Of a stretch of DNA of 64,000 bases, positions 28,532 through 37,367 are shown piece after piece; positions within the stretch are counted from its first letter, which is position 1, and every line of letters starts with the position of its first letter. The stretch covers positions 1 through 64,000 of the forward strand of contig CBDANK010000002.1 in NCBI GenBank assembly GCA_965197565.1, in the 5' to 3' direction. A program made the position numbers and the translations under genes. The notes under the pieces were generated by a model. It did not search any database, was not told the DNA's origin, and saw only the letters and a program-made list of their open reading frames with translations. The DNA is from G963667675 sp965197565. GTDB taxonomy: Bacteria > Chloroflexota > Dehalococcoidia > Lucifugimonadales > UBA3495.

Positions 28532-29350
28532 TCAGGCCGGCACTGAGGCAAGTCTAGCATCGACCGCTTTGAGGCTCTCGAACACCTCTTGAGCCTCTTT
28601 TACCGAGCCGTTTTCGTGGACGATGTGACGCAGCGCCCGCATGATGGGCACGGGGTGATCGCTTTGCCAGACATTTCTGCCTAGATTTATGCCAATGGCG
28701 CCGTTTTGCATACCGTCATGGACAAACTCCAACACCTCTAGCTCCGAGTCAGCCTGGGGCCCGCCAGCCATGACCACCGGAACTGGACAACCGGTGACAA
28801 CTTTGTCAAATCCGTCCTTGCACCAGTAGGTTTTTACCACTCGCGCCCCCAGCTCGGCTGCGATGCGACAGCACAGAGCAAGGTATCGGGATTCTCGCTG
28901 TTCCAACTCCCTGCCGACCGCGGTAACCGCCATCACCGGAATCCCGTATTTTTCACCTTCATCGACCAACTTGCCCAGATTCAGCAATGACTGGCGTTCG
29001 TATTCGGAACCTATGAATACAGAGATGCCCACCGCGGCCACGTTCAAGCGTATCGCCTCTTCCATGGAGGTGGTTATGCCTTCGTTGGCCAGATCGCCGC
29101 CCACCATGCTGGTCCCACCGGAAACTCTGAGAATAACGGGCTTGGTGTTCCTGGGATCGACGGCTGAGCGCACCACCCCCCGAGTAGCGAAAAGAGCATC
29201 GGCGTAAGGCAACAGCGGAGCGATGGTTTTTCCAGGCTGCTCCAACCTTCTGGTAGGACCTTGAAAGTATCCATGGTCGATGGGCAAGAACATGCAGTGT
29301 CCATCCGATTGGATCAGTTGCCCCATTCGGTTTTCCATTCCCCAGTCCAT
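28532..29350 (-). CDS. LsrF/DhnA-type class I aldolase
   Basis: A 272-residue TIM-barrel protein of the DeoC/FbaB/LsrF family. LPIDHGYFQGP near the N-terminus, GISVFIGSEYE, ARVVKTYWCKDGF (Schiff-base lysine in VVKTYW) and VVMAGGPQADSELE are characteristic; GINLGRNVWQ forms the phosphate site. Members include class I fructose-bisphosphate aldolase, LsrF (autoinducer-2 thiolase) and the archaeal aminohydroxyheptulosonate synthase. The sequence looks closest to LsrF, but no other lsr gene is present, so a general sugar-phosphate aldolase role is possible. Confidence 0.82.
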   Translation of the reverse strand: MDWGMENRMGQLIQSDGHCMFLPIDHGYFQGPTRRLEQPGKTIAPLLPYADALFATRGVVRSAVDPRNTKPVILRVSGGTSMVGGDLANEGITTSMEEAIRLNVAAVGISVFIGSEYERQSLLNLGKLVDEGEKYGIPVMAVTAVGRELEQRESRYLALCCRIAAELGARVVKTYWCKDGFDKVVTGCPVPVVMAGGPQADSELEVLEFVHDGMQNGAIGINLGRNVWQSDHPVPIMRALRHIVHENGSVKEAQEVFESLKAVDARLASVPA

Positions 29351-29454
29351 GCCGATACCTCATCTGATCTAATTGGGAGATTGAAGATTCGGGCGCACGT
29401 CCTCTTCCCGCCGCCTGCGGATGTGCTGTGCCTAGCCGGCTTTCATTGCCCCGG

Positions 29455-30228
29455 CTACAACTCCACCGGCAGCCCGCTTTGCTCCCACTCGGCATAGGAA
29501 GCATCGTAGACCCGCACGTCGTAACCCAGTTGTTGGAAAGCTAGATAACCAACACATGCCCTGGCCCCGACCTTGCAGTAGGTCACGATCCGGTCCCCCT
29601 GGGATACGCCGGCCTGGGACAGCAAATGTTGGACCCTCTCCTGGGAGCCGAGAAGCTGGCCCTCTTCGCCTAACAAGTCCTGCCAGACGATGTTGACCGC
29701 TCCCGGAATATGGCCGGGTTTTTCATCGGCCTCACTCTCCCCGTTGTACTCTTGCCGGCTTCTGGTATCCACCAGCTTCAGGCCGGGAGCGCCGGAAATT
29801 TCATCGATGCCCACTCTAAGCGCAGGATTAACCCTGGCGGTAAATTGGCATGACACTGCCGGCACCGGGCGGTAGAAAACCTCCCGCCCCTGGTCTTTCC
29901 AGCGGTCGAAAAACACCGACATTATGTGAACGTCATTTCGCCCCAGGTATTCCAGGGCCCAGGCCAGCATCGCACTATTCCGGCCGTCGTAGCCGTCGTA
30001 CAGCACCGGCTTCGTCCCGTCACCTATGCCGGTCTCTCCGAACAACCGGGCCAAGCTATCCACGGAAAGCAGTTTCCCCCGTGGGTCCAACAGCTTCCGC
30101 TGGGGAAGGCTCACCGCCGACTTCAGGTGTCCCATGAGGTACCGCATAGCGGAGCGGGCGTCGATTACCAAGAAATCCTGCTTCTCCAGTGCCTCTTCCA
30201 CCCAATCGGCGGAAACAAGAGTAGCCAC
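29455..30228 (-). CDS. Tandem-rhodanese thiosulfate/mercaptopyruvate sulfurtransferase
   Basis: A 257-residue protein with two rhodanese domains: an inactive N-terminal one (FLVIDARSAMRYLMGHL) and a C-terminal one with the active-site cysteine in YCKVGARA, in the loop following DRIVT. The gene starts with GTG at 30228, whose first base is also the last base of the OsmC stop (TAGTG), so translation is coupled to the upstream OsmC-family gene. Together they suggest handling of sulfane sulfur or persulfides. Confidence 0.88.
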   Translation of the reverse strand: MATLVSADWVEEALEKQDFLVIDARSAMRYLMGHLKSAVSLPQRKLLDPRGKLLSVDSLARLFGETGIGDGTKPVLYDGYDGRNSAMLAWALEYLGRNDVHIMSVFFDRWKDQGREVFYRPVPAVSCQFTARVNPALRVGIDEISGAPGLKLVDTRSRQEYNGESEADEKPGHIPGAVNIVWQDLLGEEGQLLGSQERVQHLLSQAGVSQGDRIVTYCKVGARACVGYLAFQQLGYDVRVYDASYAEWEQSGLPVEL

Positions 30229-30758
30229 TACCCTACCATCTCGAACTCAGCGGTCACCTTGGTCTCCCGCATAACCGACTGGGTGACCGGCGAGCCTTCC
30301 ACCGCCAGCCTCCAAATTTCTTTTAGCGTGTCTTCATCGGCGTCGGCCCGGACGAAGACCTTGGCCGTGATGCTGCCGTAACCGGGATTGCCGTCGTCCA
30401 CCCCCGCCCATTTACGGATGTTGTCGAAGTAACCGTCGATAGCAATTTCCAGGTCGTGGATCTTGATTCCCATCTTGGTGGCGTTCAGAACAAATCCTAC
30501 GGTCATGCAACTACCCACGGCGGAAAGAAGCTGTTCGTGGGCACTGGCCGCCAAGTCTGTAGCGGTAAGGTCGCCTGGCTCGTCCATCTCCGCCACATGG
30601 TTCCTCATGTATGCCTTGGCCCGAAATCCATCTTGCCACACCACCCGGGATTTCCAAGGGCCGGTCACCGCCTCAAATACATCAGGGTCTCGAAACGATT
30701 CAAGAACCTCATTAAGTTTCTCGCGGGGAAGGCCGTTCAGGTTCTCTGCTTCAGCCAC
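30228..30758 (-). CDS. OsmC/Ohr-family peroxiredoxin-like protein
   Basis: A 176-residue OsmC-family protein. The first conserved cysteine is in SAVGSCMTVGF (about residue 98). The usual second cysteine region near residue 160 (SPVTQSVMRETKVTAEFE) lacks a cysteine, so the canonical two-cysteine peroxidase mechanism is doubtful and another thiol-related function is possible. It sits directly upstream of the sulfurtransferase gene and is translationally coupled to it. Confidence 0.85.
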   Translation of the reverse strand: MAEAENLNGLPREKLNEVLESFRDPDVFEAVTGPWKSRVVWQDGFRAKAYMRNHVAEMDEPGDLTATDLAASAHEQLLSAVGSCMTVGFVLNATKMGIKIHDLEIAIDGYFDNIRKWAGVDDGNPGYGSITAKVFVRADADEDTLKEIWRLAVEGSPVTQSVMRETKVTAEFEMVG

Positions 30759-30825
30759 GCTATGCTCCTTTCAAGGTTAGCTTCTTAATTGGAAACAACG
30801 GAGACGGTTAGGCCAAGATATGCGG

Positions 30826-31989
30826 TCAGCCGTATTCCGCCCGGAGTTTGTCCGCCGCTTGGGACATGGCCCGGAGCTTTTTTTCGGCCGTTTCCGTAGT
30901 ATTCACGTTGCGTTCGGCAAAGGTGCCGAACCCACAGTCCGGGTTCAAGTACACCTTATCCGGATCAAAGTATTGCAGGATCTGTTTCACCCTGTCCACG
31001 ATCTGTTCCGGGGGTTCTATCTCGTCGGTCCTGGGGTTGACCACTCCCAGGCCGATCTCTTTTTCGTTGCGGTACTCCTTGAACACTTCCATCTCCCCCG
31101 CCCGGGGAGTGGCGCACTCCAAGACCAATTGGTCCACGTTCATCTGCACCAAGTAGGGAAGCATAGGCCCGTAGTTGCCGGTGAGCAGCACGTCTTCCCG
31201 CCGGCTCCAGTTACCCCGGCACACGTGGACTCCCGTCTTGATGCCGGAAATGCCCTCCACAGTCTGATTCATCAAGCGGACCGCAAACTCCAGTTCCTCG
31301 GTGGGGTCCCTTCTCTGGGGTAGGGCGGCGCACATGAAAGTTTCAGTGGACTCCTCCCCAAACACTACTTGGCTGAGGATGGGTTCATCCAACTGGATGA
31401 AGTCGGCCCCTTGGTCTTTCAGTGCCTGGATCTCCTCTCTCAGAATGCGCACCACGTCCTCGGCCAGCTCTTCAGGCGAACCGTACATCTGGTCCGATAG
31501 TCCCTCAAACCAACTGGACCTAGTGAGCATATAGGGCCCTGGCAGAGGAATCTTGACCTGCCGGTCGCTGTGCTTCTTCACGAACTCCAGTTCGTCCAGC
31601 GCCAACCCTTGGCGTTTTTCCAGCTTGCCCACCACTATCGGGCTTTTGATGGCGAAAGCCGGAACGTCCAGCGCCCGCAGCACTTCTTCCATCCTAGCCC
31701 GGTCCTTGGCGTAGTTGAGCAAGTCAGAGACTTTCATCAGTTGCATACCCGACAGCTTATCCACCGCGAAAGAGTAGAAGTTATCCCGCCTTTGCTCGCC
31801 GTCGGTAAGGATGTCGACCCCCGCATCTTCCTGGGACCGGAGCGCGGCAATGACCTCCTGGTCGGCCACAGCAGCAAAATCATCAGAGGACATATCCCCC
31901 GACTGCTTCTTGCGTAGGGCCTGAATTAGGGTAGTCGACCTGGGCCAGCTTCCTACTACGGTTACCGGGAACAGGGGTGTTTGAGCCAT
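30826..31989 (-). CDS. Core-MetE-type methyltransferase (C-terminal MetE domain only)
   Basis: A 387-residue zinc-dependent methyltransferase corresponding only to the catalytic C-terminal barrel of cobalamin-independent methionine synthase, which is normally about 750 residues. VVGSWPRS, ILTDGEQRRDNF, FIQLDEP, VHVCRGNW (zinc His and Cys) and NPDCGFGTF (zinc Cys) are all present. Stand-alone versions are known in archaea and Dehalococcoides-type bacteria, where a corrinoid protein is the likely methyl donor; epoxyalkane:thiol transferases are a related alternative. The OsmC and rhodanese genes follow downstream on the same strand. Confidence 0.82.
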   Translation of the reverse strand: MAQTPLFPVTVVGSWPRSTTLIQALRKKQSGDMSSDDFAAVADQEVIAALRSQEDAGVDILTDGEQRRDNFYSFAVDKLSGMQLMKVSDLLNYAKDRARMEEVLRALDVPAFAIKSPIVVGKLEKRQGLALDELEFVKKHSDRQVKIPLPGPYMLTRSSWFEGLSDQMYGSPEELAEDVVRILREEIQALKDQGADFIQLDEPILSQVVFGEESTETFMCAALPQRRDPTEELEFAVRLMNQTVEGISGIKTGVHVCRGNWSRREDVLLTGNYGPMLPYLVQMNVDQLVLECATPRAGEMEVFKEYRNEKEIGLGVVNPRTDEIEPPEQIVDRVKQILQYFDPDKVYLNPDCGFGTFAERNVNTTETAEKKLRAMSQAADKLRAEYG

Positions 31990-32136
31990 ATTAACCTCAC
32001 TTGGTCTTTGGGTAGAGTGGGAGATGTCCCGCTCTACCCGTTACATTTGCTGCTTCAACCGACGGAAGCATCGGCCGTTTCATCTAGTGTATTTGGGAAA
32101 CGGCTTGGCGCCGGTTTGTCACCGGGCGGCAACCGG

Positions 32137-33123
32137 CTATGCCGGAACCCAAAGCACCGACGAAATCTCGCTGAACTCCCGCCACAACTTGGCCCAAGAA
32201 TCGCCTCCGTTGTCACTGCGGTACAAATAACCGTAACGGCTGCCAGCGAAGACTATCTGAGGATTGGACGGCTGGGAGTTAACCACCCACATTGCGGTAT
32301 TGGGGTCCACCGGCAGGGAGAGACTCTGCCAGGTCTTGCCGGTGTCAACGGAGCGCATCACGGTCCCGGTACGCCCCGGAGTGGTGTCTCCGAGTGTCAA
32401 AAAGATGACGTTAGGGCTGCCCGGCTGCACGATTATCCCCCGCGGGTAGGTCAAGGGGAAGGACTCCCGGACTCTAAGTGATTGCCAGCTAACCCCGTCG
32501 TCGGTGCTGGTGTACACGTCATCGTTGACCACCACCACCACCGTTCGGGGCGGCCCGGAAGATACAGCGACGTTGTGTACATCGGGATTAGGAATGGCCC
32601 CATTGATAGTAGTCCAAGTGTCGCCACCATCACTGCTATGGCGCACACCGTCCACCTCGATCCCCACCCAGACACTCTGGCGGTTTGCCGGATCGATAGC
32701 AATTCCGGTTATCCGGGGGATACCCACATTCGGGCACTCCTCGGCCGCTTGCATAGAGGTTTTGGCCCAGGACTTACCGCCGTCGGTAGACCGGAAAATG
32801 GCCGCCGGGGTTGGCGTGCCCGTGCCGGCGTACATTCGATCTGGGTCCTCTTGGTCGATGGCTAGGGCCCAGACAGTGTAGTCGCTTAAGGCAGAATCGA
32901 TTAGTCCCCAGTGTTCTCCTACGTCATCGCTCCGATATAGTCCCTTGTCGGTCCCGGCGTAGATTACCTGGGGTTGGTTGGGGTGAGACGCCAGAGCCCG
33001 CACCATGGCGTCCGAGTGAAGTCCCTGATCGATTCCAACCCTGCGCCAAGAATCGCCGCCGTCGGCGCTCTTCACCACGCCTTGGCCGATAGTACCCACT
33101 AGAATGTTCATATCCTCTGCCAT
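32137..33123 (-). CDS. BNR/YCF48-type beta-propeller protein
   Basis: A 328-residue protein made of repeated sialidase-type Asp-box units: SADGGDSWRR, SDDVGEHWG, STDGGKSWA, SSDGGDTWT, STDDGVSWQ, SVDTGKTWQ and SDNGGDSWA, spaced about 40-50 residues apart. They imply a six- or seven-bladed propeller. No signal peptide and no catalytic residues of sialidase are evident. Such proteins may bind or help assemble complexes (YCF48-like) or bind carbohydrate; function is unknown. The start could also be the in-frame ATG four codons later. Confidence 0.8.
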   Translation of the reverse strand: MAEDMNILVGTIGQGVVKSADGGDSWRRVGIDQGLHSDAMVRALASHPNQPQVIYAGTDKGLYRSDDVGEHWGLIDSALSDYTVWALAIDQEDPDRMYAGTGTPTPAAIFRSTDGGKSWAKTSMQAAEECPNVGIPRITGIAIDPANRQSVWVGIEVDGVRHSSDGGDTWTTINGAIPNPDVHNVAVSSGPPRTVVVVVNDDVYTSTDDGVSWQSLRVRESFPLTYPRGIIVQPGSPNVIFLTLGDTTPGRTGTVMRSVDTGKTWQSLSLPVDPNTAMWVVNSQPSNPQIVFAGSRYGYLYRSDNGGDSWAKLWREFSEISSVLWVPA

Positions 33124-33215
33124 TAGAGCAACCCTCCTCCAGCTTCAGGATGACTTGGGTTCATAGGATAGTGTAGCTTGACGCCGGGGAGCCTTCAACC
33201 CCTGACTTATAGGCC

Positions 33216-34241
33216 CTACCAGGTCAGCACGATCTTCCCGAAGTTGTCCCGGTTGATCATGGCCCGGTGGGCCTCCTGCACTTGCTCGAAGGGAAACACC
33301 CGGTGCACCACCGCCTTAAGCTGCCCCGTCTTGACGGACTTCAACGTTTCATTCAAGTATCCGTTGCTCCCCATCAAGGACCAAGACAGGGATAGCCGCT
33401 TGTTGCGAAGGGGGTCGAGGTTCATGTTCCAAGCAACGTTCTCGGTGTTCCCACAGTTCACCACCCGCCCGCCTCGGGCCATGGCGTCCAAGGTCTGCTC
33501 CAGGATGGAGCCGCCAGCGCTGTCTATGGCGATGTCCACGCCATCCCCATCGGCCAAGCGCGCCACTTCATCCGCCCAGCCGGACTGGGTGTAGTCCACC
33601 GAAGCCTCGGCGCCAAGCTCAAGCGCTTTGTCGCGCTTGGCCTGGGTGCTGGCCGTAGCGATGACCCGGGCGCCGAAGAGCCTGGCGATCTGGATTGCGG
33701 CGATGCCGACGCCGCTGCCCGCCGAATTCACCAGCACCCACTCGCCGGGTTGAACATCGGCCTTCTCCACCAGCATACGCCATGCAGTGATGAACACCAA
33801 GGGTATCGAAGCCCCGTCTTCGAAGCCGAGGCCGTCGGGCATCGGGGCCAGGTTGACGGCGGGTATGGTCATCAGCTCCGAGTATCCGCCGTCGCGCCCC
33901 ACGCCCAGTAACTTGTATTCGGGGCAGTCCGCGTGCATACCCCGCTGGCATTTGCTGCAATGTCCGCAACTGAGGCCCGGCGCGACCAGCACCCGGTCTC
34001 CCTGTGCATAGCCCTCGACGCCCGGCCCCAGACTCTCCACGACGCCGGCCACGTCCGCCCCCATTATCCGGGGCCCGCCGAACCGCTGCTGCGTTGGGTT
34101 CTTGGTGGCCCAGACGTCGAGGTGGTTCATGGCGCACGCTTTCACCCTGAGCAACACCTCCCCTGCTTCCGGTGTGCGGTCCGGTATCTCCTGAATTTTC
34201 AGGGCCTCGACCCCTCCCGATTCGTATACGATAGCACGCAT
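33216..34241 (-). CDS. Zinc-binding MDR oxidoreductase (quinone oxidoreductase-like)
   Basis: A 341-residue medium-chain dehydrogenase/reductase. MRAIVYESGGVEALKIQE is a typical quinone-reductase start, CGHCSKCQRGMHADC is an intact structural-zinc cluster, and the nucleotide-binding region is VNSAGSGVGIAAIQIARLFGARVIATA. The combination of a zinc lobe with a quinone-reductase-like body is common in uncharacterised Zn-dependent alcohol dehydrogenases. The substrate cannot be inferred. Confidence 0.86.
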   Translation of the reverse strand: MRAIVYESGGVEALKIQEIPDRTPEAGEVLLRVKACAMNHLDVWATKNPTQQRFGGPRIMGADVAGVVESLGPGVEGYAQGDRVLVAPGLSCGHCSKCQRGMHADCPEYKLLGVGRDGGYSELMTIPAVNLAPMPDGLGFEDGASIPLVFITAWRMLVEKADVQPGEWVLVNSAGSGVGIAAIQIARLFGARVIATASTQAKRDKALELGAEASVDYTQSGWADEVARLADGDGVDIAIDSAGGSILEQTLDAMARGGRVVNCGNTENVAWNMNLDPLRNKRLSLSWSLMGSNGYLNETLKSVKTGQLKAVVHRVFPFEQVQEAHRAMINRDNFGKIVLTW

Positions 34242-34360
34242 ATGACCCCCCTTTTCGTTTCCCCCAATATTCTGCGTCCAGGCCCATTTGTCAAGTTAGC
34301 CTCAGTCGATGCGCAAGGTCTTTCTATTCTCAATGTTAGGTGAATACAGACTACCACCCC

Positions 34361-34392
34361 CGGTCATTCTGAGGAGCTTGTGACGAAGAATC
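34361..34392. repeat. Dispersed short repeat at the IS5 insertion point
   Basis: GGTCATTCTGAGGAGC... ending CGAAGAATCT, matching the repeat at 22211-22238. The IS5-family element begins three bases beyond it. Confidence 0.55.
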
Positions 34393-34394
34393 TA

Positions 34395-35243
34395 GGGCCT
34401 GTTGACATTAATGCTGTCGGATAAACGCCTCAAAGATACAGGCCAAGGTTACGAACCCCAGATACATCAGGTCCAGCTTGTCGTACCTGGTGAAGACCCG
34501 CCTAAAGCTTTTCAGCCGCCGGAACAACCGTTCCACCACGTTGCGCTGGCCGTATAGCTCCAGGTTGTATTGCCACTGGATTTTACGGTGGCGCCGCAGT
34601 GGCACTATCGGGGTGTATCCCAAGTTCCGGGCCAGTCGCCGCGTCTGGTTTCCCTCATAGGCCCGGTCCATGACCAGATTCCGCTGTTCCTTCTGGCTTC
34701 CCACCCTCTCCAGCAATTTCCGTCCTTCTACTCCATCGTGAGCCTGGCCCGGAGACAGGGAAATCGCTAGGGCGGTCCGCTCATCCACCGCCATCAGGTG
34801 TATTTTGGTATTCCGGCCACCGTGGGACCTGCCGATGGCTTGAGGGCCATGTCTTTTGGACACCCAGTAGCATCGGGGTGGACCTTAACGCTGCTGCTGT
34901 CCAGGGCTACTACCCGGGATTCAACCTGGAGTATCCCCGCCTCCTGCAGCTGCTGGAACACCTCCGTCAGCACTCCCCGGTCATTCCACCGGCGCCATCG
35001 TCAATAGAAGGTCTGCCAGGGGCCGAAGCTGGCTGGCAAGCCCCGCCACTTGCAACCATGCTCGTTCAGGTAAAGAATGGCATTGAGGATTTCCACGTTG
35101 CTGAAGCGCACGTTGCCCCGGTGCACTGGAAAGAGATGCGCTATTCGTTGGTATTGGTCTTCCCTGATTTCCATGCCGCCGCCTCACTCCCCTTCCTCGG
35201 TATCACTCTATCCTACCACCTCAACTTTTGTGTCAACACGCCC
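34395..35243 (-). mobile_element. IS5-family insertion sequence, decayed
   Basis: An 849-bp element with imperfect terminal inverted repeats: GGGCCTGTTGACATT on the left and, reversed, GGGCGTGTTGACACA on the right. TA flanks both sides (34393-34394 and 35244-35245). The same termini bound the MITE at 5848-5993. The single transposase gene is broken. Confidence 0.78.
34408..35174 (-). pseudogene. IS5-family transposase, stop codon and frameshift
   Basis: Starting at ATG 35174 (MEIREDQYQRIAHLF), the N-terminal part ends at an in-frame TGA near 35000 after PWQTFY; the same frame continues with RWRRWNDRGVLTEVF and the first catalytic Asp (VALDSSSVKVH). A frameshift near 34860 then leads to the C-terminal frame (SKRHGPQAIGRSHGGRNTKIH), which keeps the second Asp (LVMDRAYEG) and the Glu (NVVERLFRRLK). 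With two lesions the enzyme is almost certainly inactive, unless one is a sequencing error. Confidence 0.85.
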
Positions 35244-35244
35244 T

Positions 35245-35584
35245 AAGATGTTTCGGCAGCAAAACGGCATTGAAAGCCAAGAGCTTTAGACCCTTCGCGG
35301 AGTTTATCTTGAGCCTAGTCGAAAGGCTCAGGGTGACAATAGAAAGGCCCTGACTCGATGCCGGTGATGCTCACGGCATCGGCAACACAACCGGGACCTT
35401 TGGGAAGGATGCAGGCTAGACGGGATGGGGGGTGTCGAACCAGCGATAGTGGTCCCGGATGTCCACTGGACCAAGCCGGGCGGAAGCCCAATTTTCCTGG
35501 AGTACCGGCTGGAATACCAGAAGGAGCTCAGAAACCGCCGGAGGCATCTTGACCGCCCCTGGTCCCAGACCGATTGCAGCCCCC
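35245..35584. other. Intergenic stretch with a dispersed repeat
   Basis: No convincing gene. A repeat-like segment at about 35288-35337 (CTTCGCGGAGTTTATCTTGA, then GTCGAAAGGCTCAGGGTGAC) belongs to the same family as the repeats near 24585 and 14459. Short open frames on both strands here have no recognisable similarity. Confidence 0.45.
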
Positions 35585-36694
35585 TTACTGGAATCTGGCC
35601 AGGCTGAAGGGTTGCAGCGGAAGGCTATCGCCGGTACTGATGTAATTCGCCATGATCTCACCGCTGCCGGCGCTGAGGATCACACCAACGCGGTCATGGC
35701 CGGAGGCTATACTCAACCCCTCCCAGCCCGGCACCGGCCCCAGGATGGGGATGTCGTCCGGCGTCCCCGGCCTTACACCAGCCCTGGCGCTTACGAAGCC
35801 GGCGTCCCGCAAAGCCGGAAAGCCGGTGATTGCCGCCGATATCATCTGCCTAACCGCATCAGCGGTGGGTTCCTGGTCAAACCTTCCCTCTTCCCTAGTC
35901 GCCGCCACCATCAGGTTGCCGTCGGTCCAGGGTATTACGTAGCCGCTGAAGTTGTGGACTGGACACTTGGGCAGGAACCCTGCTTTTCTAAGCAGGATGC
36001 GCTGGCCTTTAACCGGCCGTACCGGTATCTCCCGGCGCAGCCAATGGCCGGCGATTCCGGTCCAAGGCCCGGCCGCCAGCACCGTGTGGCCGCCATAGTA
36101 GGTCTCCGTCGCGGTCCGCGCTCCGGTAACTTTTCTGCCCTGAAACTCAAGGCCAATGACTTCGGCGCCTTGGACCAAGGTTGCTCCCAAACGACCGGCG
36201 GCGTGGGCCAAGGCCTCAACGTAACGCTGGCCTCGAATGTGTCCTTCGTCAGGCGAGAACACCCCGCCCATAACCTGGCGGCTCAACTCCGGCTCCCGCT
36301 GCAAAACCTCCGCCGCATCCAGCCACACCAGCCCGCGGCCCAACTCCCCCTGCCAAGCCAGGTTATCTTTGAGCTCTTCCACCTGCTCTTGGGTGAAAGC
36401 CACCTTCAAGATACCGTTCTGGCGGAAGCCGGGGTCGATTCCGGCCTCCACCAATTCGCCGGCCAAGCCGGGGAACATCTCGAGGCTGCGCATTCCCAAG
36501 GAGAAGGTCGCTTTCGATTCAGGGTCCAGGTGCCACAGAGGCCCAACCACGCCAGCCGTCGCTCCCGAAGCTCCGGCGCCGAAGTAGGCCCGCTCCAACA
36601 CCGTGCTTTTTAGGCCCAGCTTTGCTAGTTGGTAGGCGATGGAGCAACCGATGACGCCGCCGCCGATGATTACCACGTCAGATATTTTTGGCAT
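35585..36694 (-). CDS. FAD-dependent amine/amino-acid oxidoreductase (DAO family)
   Basis: A 369-residue protein of the D-amino-acid oxidase / sarcosine oxidase / glycine oxidase family. The FAD-binding motif VIIGGGVIGCSIAYQL is at the N-terminus, followed by ERAYFGAGASGATAGVV; the C-terminal GVRPGTPDDIPILGPVPGWEGLSIASGHDRVGV is the conserved FAD-closing block. The frame is open to 36835, but ATG 36694 follows GGGAAGG and matches the family start. The substrate could be sarcosine, glycine, proline or a D-amino acid. Confidence 0.87.
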   Translation of the reverse strand: MPKISDVVIIGGGVIGCSIAYQLAKLGLKSTVLERAYFGAGASGATAGVVGPLWHLDPESKATFSLGMRSLEMFPGLAGELVEAGIDPGFRQNGILKVAFTQEQVEELKDNLAWQGELGRGLVWLDAAEVLQREPELSRQVMGGVFSPDEGHIRGQRYVEALAHAAGRLGATLVQGAEVIGLEFQGRKVTGARTATETYYGGHTVLAAGPWTGIAGHWLRREIPVRPVKGQRILLRKAGFLPKCPVHNFSGYVIPWTDGNLMVAATREEGRFDQEPTADAVRQMISAAITGFPALRDAGFVSARAGVRPGTPDDIPILGPVPGWEGLSIASGHDRVGVILSAGSGEIMANYISTGDSLPLQPFSLARFQ

Positions 36695-36908
36695 TGCCTT
36701 CCCAGATGTTTCGCCGGAGAGTCTGAGGGTCGATGGGCCGCATTGCGCAAGGCCCTGTTTGCTGATCTTTGGTAGGAACAACTCATTACAAGAGACACCA
36801 AACGGCATTCTATCGGCGGGTAAGCCTATTGACAAGCTTTCTGGTAAGTGTGGGTGCGCCCCAAGATTTTGCGCCCATGTCGTAGGCCCGCCGCATCATC
36901 GACTCGAC

Positions 36909-36940
36909 TGCCGGGTCTCCCCCTTTCGCAAAGGGGGATT
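36909..36940. repeat. Hairpin repeat, copy 1
   Basis: TGCCGGGTCTCCCCCTTTCG then CAAAGGGGGATT. The CCCCCTTT/AAAGGGGG arms form an 8-bp stem. A second copy with GC in place of CG in the loop is at 37150-37182, and a looser relative (CCCCTTT...AAAGGGG) is at about 49626-49648. Confidence 0.6.
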
Positions 36941-37149
36941 GGGGGGGGTCCCATTCGCCATCCGGCTGCTTACCGGTCTGAACGATTACCTCGATGCCAC
37001 CCCTTCCTTGACAAGCCGGAAGGCCAATACCCAAACTGAAACCATGTTGCCCATGTCCCAACCGTCAAAAGCCTCCCTCGATCTCCCTTCGTCCCCAGCG
37101 AAGCGCCGTGGAGTCGAAGGGCCGGTGTCGATGACCGGCAACCGGCCAC

Positions 37150-37182
37150 TGCCGGGTCTCCCCCTTTGCGAAAGGGGGATTT
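37150..37182. repeat. Hairpin repeat, copy 2
   Basis: CTGCCGGGTCTCCCCCTTTG then CGAAAGGGGGATT; nearly identical to 36909-36940. Both copies precede the lutA gene. Confidence 0.6.
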
Positions 37183-37367
37183 CAGCTCCACGGCCGATTC
37201 GTTCGTTATTCGTTCGTACCAACAAACGAATCCAACCCGAGCCCAGTCCCCGCACAAATCTAAGGCGCACCCCCAAGCAGTACTGTCGGTTGCCACAGTC
37301 CTATTGGTCTGCTACTCTAGCTTTGCCGCCTTGGACGGCGCCGAGTTCGCATTCCCTGATTGGTCCA

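Larger units (their letters stand above)
36695..37367. other. Divergent intergenic region with hairpin repeats
   Basis: This 673-bp gap between the FAD oxidoreductase gene and lutA contains two copies of a hairpin-forming repeat, TGCCGGGTCTCCCCCTTT...AAAGGGGGATT, at 36909-36940 and 37150-37182. Open frames that cross it show no recognisable protein and appear spurious. The lutA promoter should lie at its right end. Confidence 0.5.

Noticed and set aside
36970..37296. Overlapping open frames between the FAD oxidoreductase and lutA
   Set aside because: They cross hairpin repeats, show no family similarity and lie in several frames at once.
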